The notes under the pieces are model-generated. The model was given only the letters and a program-made list of their open reading frames with translations. It searched no databases and was not told the origin of the DNA. This document shows, in pieces, positions 27,300 through 35,600 of a DNA stretch of 64,000 nucleotides (position 1 is its first letter; each line of letters opens with the position of its first letter). This DNA is from Paenibacillus sp. KS-LC4 (GTDB lineage Bacteria; Bacillota; Bacilli; Paenibacillales; Paenibacillaceae). The DNA is taken from contig NZ_CP145905.1 of NCBI RefSeq assembly GCF_036894955.1, forward strand, positions 3,676,501 to 3,740,500, in the 5' to 3' direction. The translations under genes were made by a program, and so were the position numbers.

Positions 27300-28631
27300 T
27301 TATTTCGCAAGGGCTGTTTTGCGAAGTCTTGCCGGAAGCAAGTCATTGCCGACAATATTGTCCAAAGATTCACGCTGAACGACAAGATCAGACTGACCAT
27401 CTTTGACAAATACGACAGCTGGACGGCGGAAACGGTTATAGTTGCTCGCCATCGAATAATTATAAGCGCCTGTGCAAAATACTGCAAGCAGATCGCCGCT
27501 GTTTGCTTTAGGCAATTCCAGATCAATAATGAGCTTGTCGCCGCTTTCGCAAGCTTTGCCCGCTACGGTAACCGTCTCTTCGTTTGCCTCGTTCGCACGA
27601 TTTGCAAGCACCGCTTCATATACAGATTGATAAAGCGCAGGGCGCGGGTTATCCATCATGCCGCCATCAACCGCAATATATTTGCGTACGCCTGGAATTT
27701 CCTTGCTCGTTCCAACTGTATAAAGCGTTGTGCCTGCATCGCCAACGATGCTGCGGCCCGGCTCAACCCAAATTTCAGGAAGCGGGAATTCCGCTGCCGT
27801 AAAGCTGGAAATGAGCGTATCCGTAATCGCTGCCACGTATTGAGCAACTGGAAGCGGGGAATCTCCATCTACATAACGGATGCCGAAGCCGCCGCCAAGG
27901 TTGATCACCTTGAACGTCAAGCCAAGGTCCTGGCGAATTTCAATGGCAAACGCCGACATTTTTTCAACAGCCATCTTAAAGCCGTCTACTTCAAAAATTT
28001 GCGAGCCGATGTGGGAATGAACGCCAAGCACTTCCAGATTGGACAGCTCCATCGCTTCCTTAATCGCCAGTTTAGCCGCGCCATTCGTCAAGTCGAAGCC
28101 GAACTTGGAATCTTGTTGCCCTGTGGAAATATAGTCATGCGTATGCGCCTCAACACCCGGCGTAATCCGCAGCAAAATTTTAACCGTCAAGCCTTTGTCC
28201 TTCGCCAGCGCATTAAGCACTTTAAGCTCAGTAGAATTATCTACTACGAAGCAGCCGATGCCTGCATCAAGCGCCATATTAATTTCATCCGGCGATTTAT
28301 TGTTGCCGTGGAAATGAATACGCGCTGCTGGGAAGCCCGCTTTCAGCGCTGTATGAAGCTCTCCGTCGGAAACGACGTCCAGCGACAGGTTTTCCTGTTC
28401 GGCAAGCGCACACATTGCCATTGTGCTGAATGCTTTGCTTGCGTAGGCCACTTGAAATTGCAGGCCGGATTTTTGAAAAGCGGTCACGTATTCATTTGCA
28501 CGCTGACGCACAAGCGCCTCATCTACAATATATAGCGGCGTACCATATTCTTTTGCCAGCTCCGTTACGTCACAGCCGCCGATTTCCAAATGCCCCTGAG
28601 CATTAACTTTGCTCGTTCCATGCAAGTACAT
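27300..28631 (-). CDS. lysA: diaminopimelate decarboxylase
   Basis: A 443-residue PLP enzyme of fold III: VAYASKAFS supplies the PLP lysine, GVHSHIGSQI and NLGGGFGI bind the cofactor phosphate, and ACESGD supplies the catalytic cysteine of the second subunit. It decarboxylates meso-diaminopimelate to lysine. GGAGGAATAATAAC precedes the ATG. It follows spoVAF, as in Bacillus subtilis. Confidence 0.96.
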   Translation of the reverse strand: MYLHGTSKVNAQGHLEIGGCDVTELAKEYGTPLYIVDEALVRQRANEYVTAFQKSGLQFQVAYASKAFSTMAMCALAEQENLSLDVVSDGELHTALKAGFPAARIHFHGNNKSPDEINMALDAGIGCFVVDNSTELKVLNALAKDKGLTVKILLRITPGVEAHTHDYISTGQQDSKFGFDLTNGAAKLAIKEAMELSNLEVLGVHSHIGSQIFEVDGFKMAVEKMSAFAIEIRQDLGLTFKVINLGGGFGIRYVDGDSPLPVAQYVAAITDTLISSFTAAEFPLPEIWVEPGRSIVGDAGTTLYTVGTSKEIPGVRKYIAVDGGMMDNPRPALYQSVYEAVLANRANEANEETVTVAGKACESGDKLIIDLELPKANSGDLLAVFCTGAYNYSMASNYNRFRRPAVVFVKDGQSDLVVQRESLDNIVGNDLLPARLRKTALAK

Positions 28632-28747
28632 TGTTATTATTCCTCCATATGTGAATAGATTCGATTTACACCAATAGCAACAGTATATCGCAATCTACCC
28701 GCAAGCGTAATGGATAATTTAACAAGTCATTTGCATTATTTACGGCT

Positions 28748-30577
28748 TTACTCCGTTTCGGGCATTTTATCTAGCTGCTGGGGCCGCAGCAGATTGGGCC
28801 GCTTGCGGTTTTGCAGCACCGGTGTCCGGAAAATGATATTCATCATCGCCCGGAAATCAAACGGAATGAACGGCCACATGTAAGGACGATTGAACGAACG
28901 CTCCATGCACAAAAACAGCAGGATAACCGTCGTTCCGACAATGAAGCCCGGCACCTGAAAGGCAGCAACAAGCGTAATTAGCACAAGCCTGACAATGCGG
29001 TTCGCCAGCCCCAGCTCATAGCTCGGCGTCGCAAACATTCCAATGGCCGCAACCGACATATACAAAATGACCTCATTGACGAAAATGCCCGTCTGAACCG
29101 CAATATCGCCAATGAGAATAGCTGATACGAGCGACATTGCCGTCGCCAGCGAAGTTGGCGTATGCACGGAGGCGAGCCGCAGCAGATCGACGCCGACCTC
29201 CGCCAATAAAAATTGTACGAGCAGCGGCAGCTTGCCTGTTTTCGATGGTCCGAGAAACTCCAGCGCCTGCGGCTTCAGCTCTGGATGGATAACGAACAGC
29301 AGCCAGAGCGGCAGCAGAAAAAGCGAGGCGAAAATGCCAATAAACCGCACCCAGCGCAAATAGGTGCCGATAAACGGCGTCTGGCGATTTTCCTCGGCAT
29401 GCTGTACGAGATCGAAATACGTCGTCGGCAAAATCATGACGCTGGGCGAGGTATCCACGAAGACGACAACTGCCCCTTCAAGCAAATGTGAGGCTACGAC
29501 GTCTGGTCGCTCCGAATAACGGACGAGCGGAAATGGGCTCCAGCCTCGTTTGACGGTCGCCTCCTCCAGCTGCTTGTCGGCAAGCGGAATGCCGTCAACC
29601 TTGACCATCGAAATTTTTTCCTTAATGGATTTAAGCAATTCCTTATCTACCAAATCAGCAACATAGGCGATACATACATCCGTCTGTGTTCGCTCGCCGA
29701 TCTGCATCAGCTCGTATCGCAGCTGCGGATCACGCAGCCTTCGTCTGACCAGTGAAACATTCATCATCAGCGTTTCGACGAAGCCGTCGCGGCTGCCTCG
29801 GACGACCCGCTCCAGGCTTGGCTCGTCAGGCGAACGTGCCGGGAAGTTTTTGGCGTCAATAAGCAGCGCCGTCGCCTCCTTGTCGATGAACAGCGCCGTT
29901 CCGCCAGAGAGGATGCCCGTCAGCAGCTTATTCCAATCCTGCTCGGACTTGACCTGAGAGGCTGGCACATACATATCGAGAAAGGCATGCAACGCATCGG
30001 AGGACAAATCATCCGGCTGCAAGTAGGTCAGCCGCTTCAGCACTTCTGTTTGCAGCGTATCCTTTGCCAGACCATTCATAAACACGAACGCGACCCGCCG
30101 CTCGCCGAATATCATTTCCCGTACGACAACATCGAAGCTGCTGCCGTAGCCAAGCTCATTTTTTAGCCGCTCCAATACATCATCCAATTCCGAAGGAATA
30201 CGCTCCTCGCGACCATCCTGCCCTCGCTCTTTGCCTTGCGACTTCCCTCCTCCCTGCGATTGCCGCTGTCCCTGCCTGCTGCCTTGCGCTTTAGAACGGG
30301 CATGCAGCGGCTGATCGTGGCCATTCTGCCCTTCCTCCCTTTTTTGCTGGTGATCGCTTCTACTCTCCGCGTGCGGGTTCTCCTTATTTCCGTCAACAAG
30401 CTGCTTGGCATGAATAAATCCCTTCACCTGCCGCCAGCCTCGCTCACTTTTACCGGAAGAATGCTTCTCCCTGCCCGCTTCGGTGTCCTGCTCATTTTCC
30501 AGCTTCATCATGCCAGGAATGCTCGCCTGCCTATAATCTTGACCCGGTTCATTGTGCTGCTCCTGATCCTTATCCAT
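28748..30577 (-). CDS. spoVAF: stage V sporulation protein AF (GerA family), with long N-terminal extension
   Basis: A 609-residue protein. The GerA/SpoVAF homology region starts near residue 125 (PSELDDVLERLKNELGYGSSFDVVVRE) and contains the cytoplasmic domain and then membrane helices from about 410. The first ~125 residues are an extra, highly hydrophilic tract rich in Q, G, K, E, R and S. The B. subtilis protein is about 490 residues. SpoVAF lies in the spore inner membrane and associates with germinant receptors and the SpoVA channel. The start has AGGTGAGGG upstream. Third and last gene of the short spoVA locus. Confidence 0.9.
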   Translation of the reverse strand: MDKDQEQHNEPGQDYRQASIPGMMKLENEQDTEAGREKHSSGKSERGWRQVKGFIHAKQLVDGNKENPHAESRSDHQQKREEGQNGHDQPLHARSKAQGSRQGQRQSQGGGKSQGKERGQDGREERIPSELDDVLERLKNELGYGSSFDVVVREMIFGERRVAFVFMNGLAKDTLQTEVLKRLTYLQPDDLSSDALHAFLDMYVPASQVKSEQDWNKLLTGILSGGTALFIDKEATALLIDAKNFPARSPDEPSLERVVRGSRDGFVETLMMNVSLVRRRLRDPQLRYELMQIGERTQTDVCIAYVADLVDKELLKSIKEKISMVKVDGIPLADKQLEEATVKRGWSPFPLVRYSERPDVVASHLLEGAVVVFVDTSPSVMILPTTYFDLVQHAEENRQTPFIGTYLRWVRFIGIFASLFLLPLWLLFVIHPELKPQALEFLGPSKTGKLPLLVQFLLAEVGVDLLRLASVHTPTSLATAMSLVSAILIGDIAVQTGIFVNEVILYMSVAAIGMFATPSYELGLANRIVRLVLITLVAAFQVPGFIVGTTVILLFLCMERSFNRPYMWPFIPFDFRAMMNIIFRTPVLQNRKRPNLLRPQQLDKMPETE

Positions 30578-30632
30578 CTTCTTCCCTCACCTCAGTTCTC
30601 CAGCATAACCCTGCTCATTCCCTACCATTTCC

Positions 30633-31061
30633 CTACCATTGATACCAAAGCCAGTCCAGCAGCGAACCAAGTGTCTTCCCAAGCACCATCGCCATCACAA
30701 GGCCAACTAAATAGTCCGATAGATGGATGCGTTTGGCGAGAATGGGAAACACATTCAATACTTCCGTCAGCGCCGCCGCAAGCAAGCCGACGAATATGCC
30801 ATTGAGCAGCCCGACAGCGATTTGTGACGTAATGCCCGCAAGCGAAAGCTTCCAATTAAAAAAATCTGCAAATGTCCAATAAACCGCACCGCTTATTACC
30901 GCCGTTTCAAACCAAATGGACATGCTGTAGGCATAGGCAATTTGGGCTAATCGCGGAATAAGATCCAGCACGGTTAGCAGCGCCACCAGTCCGCTGCCTA
31001 CCGCAAGCCCTCCCGATAAGCCCAGCATAACAATAAAAGCATGAATCGGAAGGTCAAGCAT
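30633..31061 (-). CDS. spoVAB: stage V sporulation protein AB
   Basis: A small polytopic membrane protein (about 142 residues) with five predicted membrane helices, including GLSGGLAVGSGLVALLTVLD. It overlaps the spoVAA stop by 8 bases; the start at 31061 has GGAG and GAGG at good spacing, whereas a longer frame to 31091 lies deep in spoVAA. SpoVA proteins move dipicolinic acid across the spore inner membrane. The role of AB is not known in detail. Confidence 0.88.
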   Translation of the reverse strand: MLDLPIHAFIVMLGLSGGLAVGSGLVALLTVLDLIPRLAQIAYAYSMSIWFETAVISGAVYWTFADFFNWKLSLAGITSQIAVGLLNGIFVGLLAAALTEVLNVFPILAKRIHLSDYLVGLVMAMVLGKTLGSLLDWLWYQW

Positions 31062-31704
31062 CGTCCTCACTCCGAGCGGTTTGGCGATCATTTTTTTTAC
31101 GCATCTCGTCAGCGATCACATAGGCGTTCACATTTTCCTGGTAGGTGAACAGCTCTACTTCAAGCGGATTCGGCTCTTCATTGAATCTTTTTCGGAACAG
31201 ATGGTTGAAAAACAGCACCATGCCAAGCCCAATGCCGAAGGAATATGGAATTTGAAACCAAAGCGGATGCTCATTATGCTCTCCGGTAATCAGCTCGACG
31301 ATTCGAATATGGACCTCCTTCATGCTGACATCCGTATGGAAGTTCATAATCGCCAGTCCTGCGCCGAAAAACAGCAGCAGCCATGAAAAAATAAGCAGCG
31401 GAATGCGCGGCTTTGGCGGCTTATCCGCAATCATAACCAGCACTTGGGGATCACCATAGGCTTCAATAGTCAAACTAGGCTCCAGCTCGCGCAGCCGGCT
31501 GACAATTTGCAGCAGATCGATGACGACGCGGTTGCCGTCCGGCTTGCTGTGACGATATAGAACGATTTGGCCCAGACGCCGTTCCTGCTCTTCGGACTCG
31601 CCAAGCAGCCTCGCCGCCTGCCCAAGCGTCACTTCCTTCTCGGGACGTATCCCAATTCGCTTGCGCAAACGCAAATAGAGAGGCTGCCGCTGCGTCGTAT
31701 CCAT
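31054..31704 (-). CDS. spoVAA: stage V sporulation protein AA
   Basis: A 216-residue protein with a cytoplasmic N-terminal domain (about 1-105) and two membrane segments (about 108-127 and 160-178), followed by a charged C-terminus. It matches SpoVAA in layout and position, directly before spoVAB. Next in direction come spoVAB and spoVAF; spoVAC, spoVAD and spoVAE are absent here. Confidence 0.88.
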   Translation of the reverse strand: MDTTQRQPLYLRLRKRIGIRPEKEVTLGQAARLLGESEEQERRLGQIVLYRHSKPDGNRVVIDLLQIVSRLRELEPSLTIEAYGDPQVLVMIADKPPKPRIPLLIFSWLLLFFGAGLAIMNFHTDVSMKEVHIRIVELITGEHNEHPLWFQIPYSFGIGLGMVLFFNHLFRKRFNEEPNPLEVELFTYQENVNAYVIADEMRKKNDRQTARSEDDA

Positions 31705-31800
31705 CCGTCATCAGTCCTTTATCTGTACTTTGGGTTCGTTTCCCTTTTAGTATGAGAAAAACAGGAATCAGATAGTCACGCCGCAGCAGGTAAAAACAAG

Positions 31801-31850
31801 AAAAAAGGGGCGATCCCAAAAGTAGTTTTTAACTACCTTGTGATGCCCCT
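31801..31850 (-). terminator. minus-strand intrinsic terminator upstream of spoVAA
   Basis: A long hairpin (AGGGGC at 31850-31845 on the minus strand with GCCCCT at 31811-31806, plus inner pairing around a central TTTTT/AAAAA loop) runs into TTTTTT. No minus-strand gene ends here, so it may be what is left behind a former upstream gene, or an attenuator for spoVAA. The rest of 31705-32009 holds only the fabZ promoter region. Confidence 0.7.
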
Positions 31851-31954
31851 GCCGCTTTGAATTTTCAATGTGATAAAAAAAAGCGAGAGCCACCCGCTGT
31901 CGGGCGTGAACGCGGGCCTGTCCTCACTGATGCCTTCTTTTCTCCTCTTGTGAA

Positions 31955-31990
31955 TGCTATAATACTTATATACATTACCAAATATGGTAA
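31955..31990 (+). promoter_or_regulatory. fabZ promoter (extended -10) and operator-like palindrome
   Basis: TG-C-TATAAT at 31955-31963 is a strong extended -10. A perfect palindrome TTACCA-AATA-TGGTAA follows at 31975-31990, just past the expected start of transcription and before AAGGAGGG. That is a typical operator position. No -35 of note. Confidence 0.55.
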
Positions 31991-32009
31991 AAAAGGAGGG
32001 TGTCTGTTC

Positions 32010-32435
32010 ATGAACGCGAGCCAAATTCTCGAAACGCTGCCGCATCGTTATCCGTTCCTGCTTGTCGATCGAATTGAATCGGTAGAAGAAGGTCACAAGG
32101 CAGTGGGGATCAAAAATGTCAGCATCAACGAAATGTTTTTCCAAGGACATTTCCCAGAATTTCCGGTGATGCCGGGGGTGCTGATCATCGAGGCGATGGC
32201 ACAGGTTGGGGGCGTCGCGATGTTGAGCGTGCCGGACTTTAAAGGAAAGATCGCCTTCTTGGCAGGGATTGACGGTGCTCGCTTCCGCCGCCAAGTCTTT
32301 CCAGGCGACCAACTGCGCATCGAGGTCTCCATTACGAAGCTCAAAGGCGTCATCGGCAAAGGACAGGCCGTTGTTTATGTCGAAGGCGAGCTGGCCGCTG
32401 AAGCGGAATTGACCTTCGCGATCAAAAAAGACTAG
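32010..32435 (+). CDS. fabZ: 3-hydroxyacyl-ACP dehydratase FabZ
   Basis: A 141-residue hotdog-fold dehydratase starting at ATG 32010 with AAGGAGGG 9 bases upstream. It contains [13 protein letters not shown], catalytic histidine in [11 protein letters not shown], and catalytic glutamate in [10 protein letters not shown]. It removes water from 3-hydroxyacyl-ACP in fatty acid synthesis. It sits convergent to the PKS operon and shares its terminator, and its G+C-rich codons resemble the PKS genes more than the sporulation genes. It might be a housekeeping copy, or serve polyketide dehydration in trans. Confidence 0.92.
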   Translation: MNASQILETLPHRYPFLLVDRIESVEEGHKAVGIKNVSINEMFFQGHFPEFPVMPGVLIIEAMAQVGGVAMLSVPDFKGKIAFLAGIDGARFRRQVFPGDQLRIEVSITKLKGVIGKGQAVVYVEGELAAEAELTFAIKKD

Positions 32436-32610
32436 GACGTGTCTGCGAAGGCTGAGAAAAGCAAATTTTGCCGAATTACCGTTCCATGAAGGCGCGCTTG
32501 TGAAGGCGTACCTAGGGAACGCCCCATCCCAAACGAAACGAAGCAGAGGACAAACAGGCGGTGAATAGAGCCACTAAACGGAAATTCAGACCCATCTTCA
32601 TTTTGAAGAC

Positions 32611-32650
32611 AAAAAAGGGATGCTCACGCGGGTCGTGAGAATCCCTTTTT
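32611..32650. terminator. bidirectional terminator between fabZ and the PKS operon
   Basis: AAAAAGGGAT and CTCACG (32612-32628) pair with CGTGAG and ATCCCTTTTT (32634-32650) over a long, near-perfect stem with T-runs on both strands. It closes fabZ and the 31-kb PKS operon. The preceding 175 bases (32436-32610) hold nothing I can identify. Confidence 0.92.
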
Positions 32651-32654
32651 GGCG

Positions 32655-35600
32655 TTATGAAGTGGTTCCGACGCAGCTGCGATGCTCGTGGGCAAACGAT
32701 ACAAGAAACGTCGCGTCCGGCCCGGATGCGGAGTAGAGCTCTTGGCAGAAGGCAAGGATCGAAGCAGCTGCTTTTGGTTCCGATAGCAGCATCATGTGGT
32801 TCGACGAGTCAATGTCGTATAGGTGGAAATCTTCAATCTGACGTTCAAATTCGGACCAATAATCCCCTTGATCGAACACGGGGCTCGTCTTGACTTTAAA
32901 GTACGGTTCCAGTGCCCCGAGGAACGTACCGCTTTTGTTGCGGAAGAAATAGGCGCTGACCTCTTGCGGATTGGTCATCGGCAAAATAGTAAATCCGCTG
33001 CGGTCGATCGCTTCCTGCACATCAGAACTACTCTGAATCATCGTGAACAGGTAGTCATCCGTGCGCTTGTAGCCGCGCTCGCGAGCCAGGGTCAGCAACT
33101 GCTGGGAATATTCCTCATCCGAGAGCGTCGGGTCCAGATCATCACGGTGAATCAATGTAGTCGGTATCTTCTCCGGCTCGTGCTGAATCTCGGTAAGCAA
33201 GGACATGTTGACCGATTGCAAGATCGCGGTTTTTCTATTAAACATCGCTTCCGGCAAAATGGTCTTGGTGTAGATTTTGTCCGAATACAAGGTGTCGAGG
33301 AACACGATGGAGTTTACCTTCTGCCCCAGCTCCTGCAACTGACGAGCCACTTCGTAGGCGAGGAGTCCGCCGAGCGAATAGCCGCCGAGATCATACGGCC
33401 CTTCTGGCTGCACGCTTTGAATGATGTGCACGTAGTACGCGGACATCGCGTATATGCCTCGAATCGGGGCACGGTTGCTCATCCACCCACGCGCTTTAAT
33501 GCCGTAGAAGGGTCTGCTGCTCACTTTGGCGATCATCGAGTAAATGCCGACGCCGCCTGCCGTCCCGTGCATCCAGAAAATCGGACAGCCTTCCGTAGCT
33601 TGGTTCAGCAGGACAAGCTCCGGGAACTGCGACAAGCTGGTCTGCACAGGCTTGTGGGCCGGCGGTGCTGCAAGCGGTGCTTGCGTCGTTGCAATAGTCT
33701 GGCTCACAATTTCCGCTTTCGGCTGCGCCTTGGTCACCCCATTGGGGACCAGCTCCCGCATCAGATCTTCCATTGATTTGCATTCGCTCAGCTTGACGAA
33801 GGAGAAGGACGGGTCGATTTGCGTTTGTATTTGCTGCAGCAACTGCATGAACAGAATCGAGTCGAACCCGTAGTGGTCGAGCGGCTTGTCCACCTTAAGC
33901 TCCGCAGGCGTGAGCCCCACGAGTTCGGAAATTATGCCGATGACTCGCTCCCGCAGATCCTCCGCAATGGCGGGGGCCTGTTCCTCCGAGCCGGGAACCG
34001 CCCCGGAAGCAGAAGCTGCAGCAACTGCTGGCAGACTCTGCGTTGTCAGCGCTCTTCTTGCTATTGCCGGGGCGGTCAGCCAGCAGCGGCGGCGCTCAAA
34101 CGGATAGGTTGGCAAGGAGATGCGACGGGCGGACGCTCTGCCTTGCAGCGCCTCCCAAGGAATTTTGCCACCTTTCGCCCAGAACAGAGCTAGCTTTCCA
34201 AGATTACCCTCTGCCAGCAAGGCTCGAAGAACGCTCTCTCCATTGATCACGGCCAAAATATCATGGAGCTCGGAATGAGACTCGTTCAGGTCGCCGAGAT
34301 AGAGCGCGATAGGAGCGTCGCCTTTTTTCAAATAGCCTCGCAAACCTTGCATCATCTCGTCGCAGCTTTGTGCCACCATCGCAAGTCGCGCCTCCATCTC
34401 GTCTCGGCCGACTTGCAGCGTGTGCGCGATGTCATGCAGCTTCAAGCTGTCATCGGCTTCGAGGAACGCCAGCAGTTGTGCGGCAACGTCGGCAAGACGC
34501 TCGCGATTTTTCGCGGAGAGGACGATGATCTGCGGCGCATCTGTCGGTTCGTGATCGACCCCCTCTGGCTTTGCCGGGATGTATTCTTCGACCACAAGAT
34601 GCGCGTTTGTGCCGCTGATGCCAGTTGTGCTGACTGCACCGAGGCGCGGGCGCTCATCGGCCGTGGTCCATGATCTGTTCTTGGTATAAATCACAAACGG
34701 GGTGTCTGTCAGGTTGATGTAGTCGTTGCTTGACTCATAGTTGTGCAAAGCCGGAATTATCTTCTCTTTCATCGCCATCAGCATAGAGATCAAGCTGACG
34801 ACGCCGGATGCAGCGAATGTATGCCCGATCAACGGCTTGATCGAGCCGAGCGCACAATATTGCGATTGATCGGTGTGTCTGCGAAAAGCGTTAATGAGCG
34901 CCTGTACCTCTAAGGGGTCTCCCAATCGGGAACCGACGCTGTGAGAGAGCACATATTGGATGTCAGCCGGGTTGATGCCGAAGCGCTTGTAGACTTGATG
35001 AAGCAGCTCAGCTTGGCTCGCAGGGCTCGGCGCGGTGATGCCGTTCGTCTGGCCATCATAATTGACAGCGCTGCCCTTAATGCAGCCGTAGATTTGATCA
35101 CCATCCTCCAGCGCTTTGCTCAGCGGTTTGAGTACGACGACAGCTACCGCTTCGCTCGGCACCAGACCATTTGCACGCCCGTCAAACACAAAGCAGGTGC
35201 CATCCGGGGAGAGCATGTCGAGCTTGCCCATGCCGTTGTGGATCACTGGCGAGATCAACAGGCTGACACCGCCGGCTAGCGCCATGTCGCATTCGCCTTG
35301 GCGCAGAGCTTGGCAGGCTTGGTGAATCGCGACGAGTCCGGACGAGCAGGCGGCGGTGATCGCCATGTTCGGGCCCTTGAGGTTGAGCGCATAGGAGATG
35401 CGGGCCGCGAGCGTGGCGTTCTGGTTACTGTTCAGCGGACTGTCCTCTCCGGCCAAAAACCCGTACTCGCCCTCTTCCACCCCGACATAGACGCCGCAGG
35501 CGGCTCCACGAATGCACTCACCCATATAGCCGGCATCCTCCAGTGCATGCCATGCTTCCTGCAGGAACATGCGCTGCTTCGGATCAATGTACTCCGCCTC

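Noticed and set aside
32436..32610. A small gene or mobile-element end between fabZ and the PKS terminator.
   Set aside because: No open frame with a ribosome binding site, no terminal inverted repeats and no transposase fragment are seen.
32823..33776. Long plus-strand open frames opposite the PKS genes (this one and others such as 45608-46537 and 48257-49564).
   Set aside because: G+C-rich coding DNA leaves long open frames on the opposite strand. Their translations show no family features and lie wholly within PKS domains.
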